NCBI GenBank assembly: GCA_023897205.1 | Contig: JAHWDD010000002.1 | Span: 3,410,001-3,474,000, forward strand | Direction of reading: 5' to 3' | From: Exophiala sp. HKRS030 | Taxonomy: Eukaryota > Ascomycota > Eurotiomycetes > Chaetothyriales > Herpotrichiellaceae | DNA length: 64,000 nucleotides | Translations under genes and position numbers: made by a program | Notes under the pieces: generated by a model | What the model was told of the DNA's origin: nothing | Databases searched by the model: none | What the model saw: only the letters and a program-made list of their open reading frames with translations | Shown here: piece after piece, positions 45,216 to 57,597 of the stretch | How the letters are laid out: each line of letters begins with the position of its first letter | Position numbering within the stretch: position 1 is the stretch's first letter

Positions 45216-46083
45216 TCAACGTATACCGGAATACAAACATTTTCGACCTCCTCTCCAAACTTCTTCTAGGATTTCACGTCGTGGAAGTAATGTCTGTAGG
45301 TTGTGGACTTGTCAGCTCATCCATTGCTAGTCAGGTAAAGTACACCCGTTGTGGAGGCGGTATGAGATGGAATGCCTTCAGGGTCGTCTCATACTCACTG
45401 GAAACACCACCACCACTTCTGTCGCCCCTTCGACAATTACTGCCAAGTAGAAGCGTACCCCCAAACCCTTGAAGGCTTCGTGGATGACAATGTCTTGAAT
45501 CTGGGTCGTGGGGATGAACGTCGTCGTGGGAGCGGTGAAAAAGTATCGAGAACTCGTGCTGGTTTGGATCCCGAGTCCTTGTAGGACTAGAAGTGATTCT
45601 TCTGTGACAGACCGAAAGAAAACAATCAGAGTAGTGTCTTCGATATGAGACGTACAACGCACGACACAGGTGCGAGAGATACCCACCGACATAATCCCTT
45701 CTCAAACACGAATAAATCACCAACAAACCCACCCCGGCTAGAATCCACCATTCGCACCTCTCCGTCAAAGGTTTGACCAAACTCGTCGCCGTCCCGAGAC
45801 CACCGAACTTGAGGAAAGCATCCAAAAAGTAGTCTGCGTTGTTGCCGTCGTCGGTACCGTTGCTGTCAACAACATCATCATTTTCTCGTGCTTTGACCAC
45901 GTTCACCAGTATGGCCAAATAAATCAAAAGTACCCGACAAGTGTGTCGGAGCAAAGTCCGCAACGTGGCTCGAAACTTGGACGACTCTGGCCTGCGCGTG
46001 GTGACTGTGAAAGATACTGTTGTAGGGCTGGGGAGGTAGACTGCGAGGTACTGCGACGGACCACTGGATAACCCTGACAACAT
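45216..46083 (-). CDS. gpi15: GPI15/PIG-H subunit of GPI-GlcNAc transferase
   Basis: Three exons: 45687-46083, 45399-45601, 45216-45293; introns of 85 and 105 nt in phase; 225 aa. The N-terminal half has two hydrophobic segments (CRVLLIYLAILVNVV near 55 and WWILAGVGLLVIYSC near 115). The PIG-H domain follows: EESLLVLQGLGIQT, the IPTTQIQDIVIHEAFKG loop, YLAVIVEG, and after the last splice FPTLLPRREILEEVWRGGR. These match PIG-H closely. The protein is a subunit of the ER complex that adds GlcNAc to phosphatidylinositol, the first step of GPI-anchor synthesis. The third exon is short (26 codons) and was recovered only by family match. Confidence 0.87.
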
Positions 46084-46470
46084 TTTTTTTTGTTTTTGTT
46101 CTGCCTATGTAGGTATGTCTGCCTTGAGAAAAGCAAAGTGGGTGTCGTTGAAGAGCGTGTAAAGTAGAATAGAGTCATGAGGTTGGGTGTCCTTACTACA
46201 TATTCCCGTACAGAGTGGCACAATGTGACGAGGCTGAAAGGAGAGATGTTATGCCAAGTCGTATTCGGCAAGTCGGACGAGATGGAATATTTACAGGGGT
46301 ATCCGTAAATATCTACCAAAGTACTCCGTAAAAAGATCGATCCTCCATACTCTGTACTTCATCACTATCGTACACATTTACTCTGAGTTAATGGACTTCA
46401 CTGGGATTGATAGTATTTCTTCGCGCATACATTTACTGATATTTGGCTTCCCTCAGTGCCCATTTATGAA
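46084..46470. other. Intergenic region, GPI15 promoter and NLR 3' end
   Basis: 387 bp. GTACTCCGTA at 46321-46330; no gene seen. Confidence 0.5.
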
Positions 46471-49400
46471 CTAGATGGAGCTCGTAAATAATCGAACCCC
46501 ATCGTCGTGCCCGGGATCTAAAGGTCTTTGCTCCGAGGTCCCCAAAAGCGACTCATTCATATAAAAAAGTGGATCATTTTTCTCAAGTGAACTCTGGAGT
46601 GGAGAGGTTGAAAAAAATTGATCTAAATCATACAAGCCGTTGAAGTTGAGTGACGTATCTGGTACATAGTAGTTGACTTCCCCCATGTCTTGTTTCAAAA
46701 TATTGGAATTGTAGGAGACATACGATGGGTCATACAGGGCCATGCCTGTCGGGAGCCGTAGCTTTGGCGGTCGTAAAGGTTCACCAGGTAACGGCAAATG
46801 TTTCTCAGAATACGTGTTCCTTGGTCCGTGATGATATTTCGATGAATTCTCTTGTGGTGGCCCAGGGTTGGAATTATACTCTTGCCAGTAATTTGGCAGT
46901 CGCCCATCGTAGGAGTGAGATTCTCTGGTGTCCAAAACTCTGTCGCCAGGAATAGATTCGCTACCGGGGAAAGGTTTGAGGACAACATCGTCTAAGCTCG
47001 TATGATACGTCTTGACATGCTTTTGAAGAGCAGACCGCGAGGCAAAACCGCGAACGGAAAAGTCACAACTGGGATCCGAGCATCGGAATCGTTCCTCGTG
47101 GCATGTCTCGTGCCTGGATCGTTCCTCGGAACTTTGGAATCCAATTGACGCCCGAACACATCCACGTCTGTGGCAGAGATAAGCAGCGTGGCTATGGCGG
47201 GCCCTGAAGCTGAGCAAATCTGGGAGGCTGACACCAAGTTCGTTGGCTAATTCTGATGACTGATCATCCAATAAGGACTCAAAGCAGTCCTGGAAGCGGC
47301 TGAATGCGATATTGAGCAACATTGGATCGTCCCAAAGACCTTGTCGAGGAGGCTTCCCAAGCAGTGTATTTGCGTTCGCGCCATCGCGGGTTGCCTGTTT
47401 TCTCTTCTTCGAATCAAGGTGATGAAGAACGGGTCTGGGCAGATCTTCCAGAGTTAAGACCTGCCTATACATTGGGCCCGTCACAGAAGGGCTGCCATCC
47501 ACTTGGTTGGACCCGTCATACCCATTAATCTGAAACGACTGCAGTAAATCAACGAGGAGTTGGTGGATTTCCTTCTTCGCGCAACCGTCTTCCTCGGATA
47601 TCGTTGTCGGCTCAGCTCTAAGGCATTCAACAAGGTGGTTCGTCCAGAATTGATTTATGTATGGGAAAATATCGTGGAACCCTTTCACGATGTCGGCTCT
47701 GGTCTGATGGGTGAGAGGCTCTACACTGAAAGGTTGGCAGGTCATCAAATATCGGAGGCAGACTTGAGTGATACTGAACTGGATCTGCTGACGAGGAAGA
47801 AATGGACCACTGTGTTCGTGTAAAAAGTACCTGCCAGGAAATCAGCATCAATGGGCTTGCTCTTTCACAACAAGGTATGAGTACTCTCTGCTTGAGAAGT
47901 GCACTAAGGTCATAGAGTGATCTTCATGCTCCTCGAGGAGAGGTTTACAAATATCTAGAAAACCTGCATGAAGTTTTGTATTGTCATTGAGCAACGCGTT
48001 TTTCTTTTGGAAAATCACGAGATCACACAATTCATGAGCCTTCAGTGGCCGATAGGAAAATGCCAACCAGCCGAAAAGATGTTTGACGCGGCGCTTTTGT
48101 TCCACATTGCAGGATTTTTGAATACGTTTAAGTATTGCAGCATATCTGGATCGGATTAGTAACAATTATGAGACGGCAACACAGGGGACCAACACTCCAA
48201 AGAGGTCTCTGGGTAATTCGTCCAATGTATTTCGTAGATCCTCCACACTGTGTTGTTCAAGGAGCATATCTAGAACTAGTTGCACCCATAGAAACATACC
48301 TACTTTTGACTCAGTAACGTCAACTGGCGCTGGTGGGGGAGGAGGGGTCTTACCATCAGCCTTTTCTACTACGCCCTGCTCAACTTCGGCGATAACGGTT
48401 GCTTTGAATCGATCTCTAAGAGGTGATAAGGCAACCTTGGCCAACTTTGCAATATCCTTCGATACCTTGTCCTTTTCTTCCATGAGGACAAGTCGGGGGA
48501 CTTTCTTCAAGTTCGCCCAAGCCTCCTTGGTTTCCCGGCAGGAGATGAGGATTTTAACAGGGGATTGATCCTCGGAAGACGGCTTGACCGAAACGAGAAG
48601 TTGACGTAACTCTGACAATAGCTGTCGTTGATGAATGCCTTCGCACTCGTCGAGGCCATCGAATATCAGAAAGGCTGGACCTGAAGCCTGTAAAAGACTC
48701 TTGAGAAGGTCTCTTGCTCTAGAAGCTGAAAGAACAACTCCAGTCTTTGCGAAGTTATTGTAAACATACGAGACAAGATTTCGTCCTTTTCTAACAAGCT
48801 GCGCAATGAGTGACCGATATGTCAATCCACAAGCATTGGCTTCAGATCTTGCAAAGCCATAAGCACATAAACAGTAGAGCATGATTGATTCTGGAGGGAT
48901 TTGGGCGTTTTCGTAAAGATACGTGATCAGGGTAGTTTTCCCTAAGAAAAGTAAAGCTCGTCAAAGACTGACCGGACATTCAGGTAAACATTGACAGTAT
49001 GACACGGCCACTATCTTCAGCTAGAGTGCGCAACCCTTTTCACGAAAGGAGAGGCAATCGCATGGGCTGTCACTCGGAAATTCCATCATATTCCATCATG
49101 ATGTAGAGGAGATCAGAGGAGATCAGAGGAGATCAGAGGAGATCAAAGGACTGATTTACGGTACTGACCTGAGCCCGGCTTGCCACGAAGCCAAAGTTGA
49201 GGCCGCCCATCCTCAGGATCAAGCCAGGAACGGATTTTAGCATTGTCCAGAATCCATTCGCAGGTGCCTGGTTTCCGAGCGCTGGACCGACATTCGAATA
49301 GGTCATCTTGCTCGCGGTCCTGACCTTTCAGATCCAGCCAAGACAAGGTATCGCGTAATTGCCAATGCTGGCGTTCATGCTCGGAACGGTCGAGTTCATC

Positions 49401-50137
49401 GAGCACTTGCTGGCGGAAGGCCTTTACTTCGAGAAGGTCAAAGGCTTGTGCTTCTTTATCAATAAGGTCACGACCTCTTGATAATCTTTGGAGGATCGAG
49501 TTGAAGCGGCGAGAGAAACTCCTCCAGGAGGCATCGAATAAGCATTTCCAGCCTAGTCAGGCAGTTAGATTAACCACAAACCGACTGCATTGATCTCACC
49601 TCCACGCCGTAAATATTGATATGCATGTGTATGGAATTCAAGAATATCGCTATAGATTTCCGCCAGGACGACCTGAAAGTCGTCTTGATCACACAACGCT
49701 GTTCCGAGGCGGCCAAAACGAGGGAGGTTCTGGGCTATTTGCCGGTAGGCGTCGATGAGCTGATCAAAGGCACTCGTGTGTTCGTCTGCAATATGGAGGA
49801 CGAGCTTGATGGGAGCCTTTTGATGGTATCTTAATCCATGTCCAAAGATAGGGAGCATCCCACATACCCATATGAAGCACAGATAGGGAGTTCCTGAGCA
49901 TAGCGTCTCGATAGCTCCACCAAGTTTGTGGAGAGCGTCGAACAATGGCTCGATCCGTCGCATATTCCGTAGGCATCTTCTCTGCGACTGATCCCGTTCG
50001 ATGATCCGTGCAGCTTCTCGCACATCCGCCAGGGTCGTTGATTTAAACATGCGTGCGTCATTGACCCGTACAAGAGACTCGAAGTTCGTGAAGGCTTCTT
50101 TGATTATGGGATGAGCCTGATCTCGCAGGGAAGCCAT
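46471..50137 (-). CDS. NLR-like STAND NTPase: DUF7708-NACHT-C2H2
   Basis: Five exons: 49600-50137, 49169-49552, 48194-48941, 47885-48145, 46471-47830; introns of 47, 227, 48 and 54 nt. Phases agree and the spliced frame is open for 1,096 aa. Residues ~1-270 resemble the DUF7708/NACHT-associated domain (QLIDAYRQIAQNLPRFG, then VLAEIYSDILEFHTHAYQY). The NACHT domain follows: P-loop LRGKPGSGKTTL near 302-311 (formed across a splice), Walker B FLIFDGLDECEG, sensor ILISCRE. A winged-helix-like part ends with LVHFSSREYFLHEHSGPFL. Residues ~860-920 carry two C2H2-like fingers (CHRRGC..H-x3-H and CSDPSC..H-x4-H). Such proteins are fungal NLR-like sensors implicated in non-self recognition. No WD40, ankyrin or TPR repeats are seen. 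It is head to head with a SNF2 gene. The ligand is unknown. Confidence 0.83.
49111..49150. repeat. 10-bp tandem repeat in an NLR intron
   Basis: Three perfect copies of GATCAGAGGA plus a one-base variant (GATCAAAGGA), with a partial copy before. It lies in the 227-nt intron that interrupts the Walker A codons of the NACHT gene; just before it, TTCCATCAT is also duplicated. Confidence 0.9.
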
Positions 50138-50501
50138 CACGGCACTGCTTCCACCAAGCAGCAGGCGATGTGACGGGAGGGAAACACAGGGAATTGAAGC
50201 TTGGGGTCGGCGTGAACAATGAGAAAAGAAGGGGTCTTCTGTGACAAGCCATGTTATTGATCAGGCGGTGTGACCGGCTGCGACTCGCGGTGAGGCTGGA
50301 TTGTTGGCGCAGTCGATAGGCGCACTCACTTCCTTGCATCGTAACTACCTCGACATACGGACCAGCCTCTGACTTGAGATGCTTGGGCCTCTTCAACAAT
50401 ACAAGCTGGGATCTTACAGCTGCTTGCTTCAAGAAATTATTCTCAAGGCCAAATTTTGGTACCAAGGCTGACAGTGCTTCCAGAGATTCCCTGCACGAGA
50501 T
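50138..50501. other. Short divergent promoter region, NLR gene and SNF2 gene
   Basis: 364 bp head-to-head. No motif I can defend; short ORFs are noise. Confidence 0.5.
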
Positions 50502-53419
50502 ATGTATCAGTCCATGGCCACTGCATATGACTACATGCCATCCCGCGACCAGGAGTGGAACAAGAGACGGAGGTTAAACAATCGGAACTTCCAAGAGTTG
50601 GTTGTAACACAGTATGGCTCCGAAAGTGAACATCCATCTTTCATGGGTCCGTACAACGCGGATGCGTATCTGTCAGGCCGCAGCACGCAGTACAATCCCG
50701 GCCAAGAAAGCATTGCTCAGGAGGTCGACGACAATCTTACACAACTCAGCCAGGTCCATCAAACCTCCTACTTCGAATACACAAGAAGCCCGGTCGATCG
50801 AGACACAGATGCGAACGGGATCATTTTACATGGTAGTGAAAGCACGGTTATCTCGCTATTGCAGGTCGACGGCTGTGTTGAAGGCTTCGTTGATGCAACC
50901 GAAACCGATGTTCCTCCTGATGCTTTCTGTATAGATCCAGATCCCGACCAGGAATGTTCTGCATCTGTATCGAGCATGACTATTTGTTACGGGATGCTTT
51001 GCGATATCCAAGTCGAGATTTTGATGTCGCATCAGTCTTTAATGGCATATCAAGCCTTGTGCTGGGACGGGTTCAGAGCGTTGCAACATCCAACCGATAA
51101 AATCAAGTTGCCGAACTTGCTTCAACTACTGCTCAAATACTTCAGACACTGTCTTCTGAAGCCTGTACGGAATTTCAATTTTGGCTTTGGCCACCACAGC
51201 AATCGACTGACCAACAATGTCATGGTTCAGAAAAGCCTACAGCTAGAGGAGGTGGTCTCACAGTCCGCAATCTATCGGTCATCTTATACGGGCCTAACAA
51301 CATGGCGGATCGTGTAGCAGAGTGGCTTGACAGCCTGAAGATGTATCTCCAAATCCCTGGAGCATGCGATCGAGATGTTCCCTACATCAACCCGCACTGT
51401 CTGACTTCGAACCGAGAGTCAATAGTATACACTTCTGAACTCCCCTCTGACCTTTCAGTAAAGGCAGACGAAGGCCAGAACTTCAGCGATGATCCTTTCG
51501 GGGACCTTTATAACAGCTCGGTCTTTGAATTGGCTCCTCAGCCGAGCGCAATTGCCTCGAGGCTCCATGATCATCAGAGACAAGCCTTGACCTTCATGAT
51601 AGAACGAGAAAACGGCTGGAATTTATCTGGGACGCGAATGGACATATGGAAATCTCACATTACTGCCTTTGGCGACAAGAGATACAAGAACACAGTGTGC
51701 GGACTTACGCAAGGACATCCGCCCGAGAACTTCCAAGGAGGGATCATTGCGGATGAGATGGGCCTTGGAAAGACTTGCACCATGCTGGCTTTGATAGCGG
51801 CAAATCCTTTTCAATTCGTCACCCATCCTCGCAATTCTGAGTGCGTGAAAAGCACGTTGATCGTTGTGCCATTTTCTTTGTTGTTTGTCTGGGAGAAGCA
51901 AATCAAGGAACACCTCTGCCCAGGGCAAGTCCGCCACACTATATTCTATGGCCGCGACCGCCAGAAAGTCGTCAATCTCAATGATCTTGATATCGTCGTA
52001 ACCACTTACAACACGGTTGTCTTAGAATGGAAGAATTACAAGCCATCGCGAACTTCCTCTAATCGCAGTCTTTTGTTCAGCACATTGTGGCATAGGATCA
52101 TCTTGGACGAGGCTCATGTCATCCGCTCCAAGGAAACCCTATGTGCCAAATCCGTCTATGCTCTGCAAGCAGAACGGCGTTGGTGCATCACTGGTACTCC
52201 AATTCAGAACCGGTTGACAGATATCTACTCTCTTCTTCGCTTCCTCCAGGTGCACCCTTATGACGGTCTGCGAATTTTCGAGGAGCAAATCTTGCACCCA
52301 TGGAAGTCAAAGATGGACGAGAATGCCTTGAAGAGACTTCAATCGATCATGAAAGCGATTGCCATTCGTCGTCCGAGAGCCGTTATTGCTCTTCCTGATC
52401 GCATAGAGCACACTGAAAAACTTGATTTTACGCACGAGGAGCGTATTGTTTATAACACGGCACGAATCGGCGCCATGGAGGTTCTAGAGAGCGCGACAAG
52501 TGACAACCAAGCCACATCGGGATCTGTATACCTGAATGCATTCCAACGAGTCAACGATTTGAGATATATTTGCAATCATGGTGTCAGTCCGCCACGTCGC
52601 AGGCAGCAGACGAACTCTGTGGATGGATTCGAACAGGTGTCGTATTCTCTCCCAGATGAAAGGCTGGAAGCATGGAAGGATAGCACAGACACATTATGCA
52701 TTCATTGCAGCGCGGAACTTTTGGATGAAGACGAAACCGAGCGATTTCTTTCTGTTCGTGACAGCGGTGGCCTCGACCAGCTGTCATCTCGATCATGCAG
52801 AAATTGTGCTCTGCGAAACCACCTGCTCCTGGCCCCGTCAGCGTCGAATCCGTCCTCTGAAATATCGACGCCGGTCAGCTTCAGTATGCCGGTGCAGGCC
52901 TCAAGCAAGATCAAAGTCCTCGTATCGCAGATTGAACAACTCCCGTTCGATGACAAATGTGTCGTTTTTTCATACTGGACGTCGAGCCTGGACGCCATCG
53001 AGGTCGCCCTGAACCAAGCACAAGTTCGATTCTGTCGCTACGACGGTCGCCTGAACCGACAGAGACGCAGCCAGGCGTTGAGCGAGTTCACCACCGACCC
53101 CTCGCTGCGCGTCTTTTTGGTGTCCATCACCTGCGGAGGCCAAGGGCTCGACCTCACGGCCGCGAACCATGCCTTTTTGCTGGAGCCGCAGTGGAACCCC
53201 ATGATCGAGGAACAGGCCATGGCCCGGGTGCACCGACTCGGCCAGCAGAAGCCGGTCCGTTTGGTGAGGTTGCTCGTCAGGGACACGTTTGAAGAGAACA
53301 TTGTCCGACTTCAGGGCCGAAAACGGACCCTGGCCGACCTCATCGTCGACCGGTCGCCGTTGAAGGAAGGCTCGGACGGTAAGAAGCAGTTGTATTATCT
53401 ACGTGAATTGGTAGAGTAG
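50502..53419 (+). CDS. Rad5/HLTF-like SNF2 helicase, 5' structure unresolved (possibly disrupted)
   Basis: The helicase part is clear from about 51231 to 53419: I DEMGLGKT, Ia VVPFSLLFVWEK, II DEAH, III CITGTPIQNRL, then RICNHG-like RYICNHG, V QGLDLTAANHAFLLEPQWNP and VI MARVHRLGQQKPV. Two C-x2-C pairs (CIHC, CRNC) between the lobes look like a decayed RING. Upstream, LSVILYGPNN..VPYINPHCL fits the N-terminal region of this fungal family. The first part, from ATG 50502 (nuclear-type, RRR-containing), is coding in another frame to at least ~51010 (TICYGMLCDIQ). A TAA at 51098-51100 lies in the helicase frame. An intron near 51012-51145 would link them, but its splice signals are weak; a frameshifted pseudogene is the alternative. 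It would act in DNA repair or chromatin remodelling. Confidence 0.7.
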
Positions 53420-54197
53420 GCGTATTCTGATTTATCCCATCGTTCCTTTCTCGAAAAAGCCTCCGAGATCTTTCGGTCCAATAAATGGGCAAAACAAAAA
53501 AGAAATTGTGATTTTGGGTATCTAGACTCAACACGACCACGGCACAACCTGGGAATTCAAGACCGCAGATGTAGTACACAGCTATTATGTGTACCGCCAT
53601 GAGTAAAAGTACAGAACAGAACAAGGTCTTCCAGAAGCATTAATCTCAAGTTCTTCTTCTTGAGGCCCGATGCACCCGACCCACACGCAGTTTTTCAAAA
53701 TAGTTTCGGTGATCAATAATAACTGCAGCCCCTCTGCAGAACCAGACGCTGGTCCGAGACAGCGTTGACCGTTGTCCCCTTTCCCGAGTGATGCAAAAAA
53801 ACCTGATGACAATAAAAAGTGATACAAGCGGTAACTACACTTACACCGGCGTGCTTGTGATTCTGTTAACAACTTCTCTGATGAGGGGAGAAATTTGTTG
53901 TGGAAGTCAAGCACACACGGGATGTAAAGGAACTGGTCGGCTAACCGCGGCCGCGTGGACAATTGCACATTCGCTCACCCGTGTGCTCTTCAGTCAAGAG
54001 TCAAAAAGCGAAGAAACGAAAGGATAGTTCTTCAGATAATTCCCTTTCGAGACCGAGGCCGAGACCGAGAAGGACAGAGGGACGAAATATGTCCTGCTCA
54101 ACTCACTCATTCGAATGAGCGAGACATGTCGCGGCTGTAAAATAAGACGACGTGGGACGATTGATCATCTATGTCGACAACCTTCGACGGTCAACAT
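53420..54197. other. Convergent intergenic region, SNF2 and PhoD-like genes
   Basis: 778 bp. No recognisable gene; short GAGACCGAG repeats near 54049-54070. Confidence 0.5.
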
Positions 54198-56666
54198 TTA
54201 GATCATGTTGTCCTGTTCAGTCGTCGCTGTGGCGGGCGCAGATGTATTCTCGACTGGAGTTTGTTGTCGAGCAGCTGCAGATGCAGGCGGTGTCAATTTG
54301 GGAACTGTGGAGCAGATTACAACGTCAGTCAACCGAAAGCTTCTCTCTCTACAACTGTCCCAGCTGGTGAGAGAAAAAAAAGGAAAAGGAAACAATACAT
54401 ACTTGACATTCCATAACCCTGCGTCTTGCCCTCACGATCATGATTGTCTATTTCGACACGAATCGCGACGTTCAATCCACCCTTGAGCGAACCTTGGGCA
54501 TTGATTCCGTCGGCGGCAGGATGCTTCGAGCCAGCGCCATCTTCGCCCGCGTGGAGCGGGCTGTGGCCGTCCGTGCCAGCGTTGGGACGTGACTTGCCCA
54601 ACTTCCCTGTCGAGTTGACGTGCACGGAGCCATTGACTCCCCCATTGGCCTGCTGCTGCGCCTGAGGGTCGCCGCCGCCGGGGTGGTGGTCATCGTCGTC
54701 CGGGATTTCCGTGATACAGGCGAAATTCCGACTCGGCATGGTGACGTTGTTCCAAGTCGCGCCCTTTTCCTGCCCGCCGGGCTGTACATCAAACATGCTC
54801 ATCAGCGTCTCGTCGGTGTTGCCGTCTCTCAAATGGTGAATCTTGTTGCGTCGCGCGAGCAGATTGGCAACCGCCTTGGGAGGAGGTTTGTTGGTGATGG
54901 CCGACGAAATGATGTTGACCATGTAACGTGGGTCCTCGAGGGCGTCCATGTTGTCCGCAGGGGTCGAGTAGAATCGGCCAATCGCGGCAAGATGGACGTC
55001 GCCACCGAGTATAGTCACACGCACCGAATGCTTCGCGGCGAGCTTCTGTAGGCGGACGACGAGCTCGCGGCGTTCGTGCTTGTGATGTCGGGCCGTGTAA
55101 TGGTCGTCAAGGTCGTCCAGCAGATCCACCGACCCATCGAAGTTGTTGAACAGACCACCGGCAAAGCCGAATCTCTTGTTCAAAAGCTTGATAGGCGCCA
55201 TGATCGGAGAGGTGAAGATGTTTTCGAGCCATGCGAGCCGGGGATAAGCAATGGGCACACCCAGGAGCAGAATGAGATGCTTGATCTCGCCACGTGCATC
55301 TCTGAGTTCGGTGTCCAGTCGGTCAAAAATCAAGTCATAGGTTTCCGGGTAATTGACTTGTTTCCTGGTCCGCTCGGTTCGGGCGTCAACGCCACAAAAT
55401 GCAATTCGTCTGCCTAGGCGCATGTACAGATTCCTCGATTTCTCCTCGACGTACGGTCCTGGTCGCTTTCCCACGATCCAGCTGGGATCATCCGCAGTCC
55501 TCTTATAGACATACGTATCCTTCAACTGGCGTGGATCGGCACCTGCGGAGCCGTCTGCGGTCGCCTCCATGGTCGAAGGCGCATCGGTCGTGAATGTCGA
55601 CACCGGTGGAGCTGTATGATGTTGAAACAGACAGTAGTATTTGAAGCTGACGCCGCCTATGCCTCGGAAGACGGCGCATCTCATGAAATGGTCCGTGTAT
55701 GACCCAAACCCATCGATGATGTCGTGGTCGTCCCAAATGTTGATCTGAGGTATTTGAGAATTCGCCGCGGCAAAAGGCTCAGTGCCGTACCATCGAACAT
55801 AGTTATTGAAGTAATATTCGTCGCATTCTTCCCGCATGCGCTCATCAAACGGGTAGTCTCTTCTTTTGGCGGGATTGGCAATGTTCGTCCACGGCTTCAA
55901 CGGCCCATTCACGCGAACTCCATCGTTGTAGATCTGGTCGCCGCCGCCGATCATGACATGGAAGGGTTTCTCATTGTGAATCCGCAAGACCTCATTCCAC
56001 AGCACAGGGCCTTGTAAAGCAACTTGTTAGGTCTTGCACTCGACAAAACAGACCTGCATGCCAGGCGAAACTCACCTGACCAGAAATCTTCATCCGTGCC
56101 TACAGAGAAGCCATTACACGAGTGAAACATTATGCGCATAGATTCGGTCACCGCAGGCACCACGAACACCCTCGATGACTCTTTGCTCACATCTGAGAGG
56201 AAGCGCATGTTGGGTATTGTGTACTGCCATTGGGCTTCCGCCTCTGCCAGGGGCAGCTGCACACTAAATCGCCAGAAAGCCTTGCCCGGATCTTGGTAGA
56301 GCTTCAAGCCCTCGACTGTCTGTGTTGGCGAACTCTTGACCTTTCCACTTTTGTCCCATGCGCCCAGCGATTTCAGCTCGAGTGTTGGCTTCTGTTCCCC
56401 GGGCTTTGTGACGACGAGCACGGAGCCATGCCAGAACATATCTGTCCCTTGCTCGCTCATGCGCTGGTAATTGAGAAGAGGGCCGCAGATGACTTCGATA
56501 TCGGATCCCGAGTGTCCAGCATCTTGTCCAGCCCCGGAGCCGGCTGGATTCTCGGTGACCTGCTGATGATGGCTCTGGGCTGTGCCATCTAGCTGTCCTG
56601 TTACTCTGTGTTAACAGGAGACCAATCGTGAGCAGTCCGGGCAGGGAAAACCACAGTACCTTCCAT
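54198..56666 (-). CDS. PhoD-like metallophosphatase
   Basis: Four exons: 56660-56666 (only 7 nt, MEG), 56076-56597, 54403-56010, 54198-54304; introns of 62, 65 and 98 nt in phase; 747 aa. The early block EVICGPLLNYQRM is conserved in this fungal family and precludes starting at the later Met. Metal-site motifs of PhoD-type phosphatases: MIGGGDQIYND, WDDHDIIDGFGSY, then ILGGDVHLAAIG. Long disordered segments follow (residues ~600-680, rich in Gly/Asn/His), ending in a conserved-looking GYGMSIPKL, which supports the last splice. Such proteins hydrolyse phosphoesters with bound metal; physiological substrate unknown. There is no signal peptide, so it is probably intracellular. The tiny first exon is the weakest point. 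Confidence 0.85.
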
Positions 56667-57597
56667 CTTGCTCAACTTCTCCGCTCTGAGAGGCTCGTTC
56701 GTTGACCAATATTAGTAGCTTGGAGGGAAAGTTGGAGCTGGTGATAGGATGTAAACAATGCAATCGGGGTCCAACACGACACCCCCTAGGAATTACTTCA
56801 ACCAGGTAAAATAGGTCGAGGGAATGGCGAGAAACGAAGAATCAGGTCAAGGGAAGGGTGACAATGACAAAAATACTTGTACGGAGGAGTGGCTTGCGAA
56901 ACAATGGCATGCAAGTTCCAGCTATACAGTACGGTGGAAGTCCAGCGCAGCCTAGTCAGCGCCAGTACAGTACTCGTAAGGCCGGCCAGTCAAGTCAGCG
57001 TTGGGAAATGAGCGCATGGGCTATTGTACAGGCTTAGGCATGCAGACTCCATCATCGTAGGGGCTTATGGGCGACAACAAGGTGCCTGCTGCTGGGGCTA
57101 CGGGGGTGTATGATGACGCCAAGAAGACTGAAGCCTCGCCTAATACGTAGTCCTCCCCAGGGCTCTACACACTTTTGCATTAGAACCCGTGGGCATGGCT
57201 CATGAAGCAATCAAAGCTCTACAATTCGCACACTATCAAGACAAGACTTCTTGACGTACAACCGGATCGACGAAATGTCCACATCCAAAACCGGGAACAC
57301 CATCAACATGTCGCCTGTTCAGCTGGGCACTCTCAAATAGTTCGCCTTCTATTGGCTTTTAGACTACCACACCACTTATCCGCTATGATGCTTAGCTCGA
57401 TCCCATCGTTGCCGTCGACTCCGAAAAGATCTTGGCCTTTTGATATTGTATGCCCTCGCCGATCGTTGTCCTTGCATGTCTGTAACAGTCTCATTGCAGC
57501 TCCTCCCACCCTGTGAACGCCGATCGCTATACCCGGTACATAAAGCATGGCCAATGAATCGTCTCGATAATTGTACATCTTCTCCTGTTGCTGTTGT
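56667..57597. other. Intergenic region upstream of the PhoD-like gene
   Basis: 931 bp between the RAD51 stop and the PhoD-like start. No gene seen; a GTACGGAG occurs near 56879. Confidence 0.45.
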
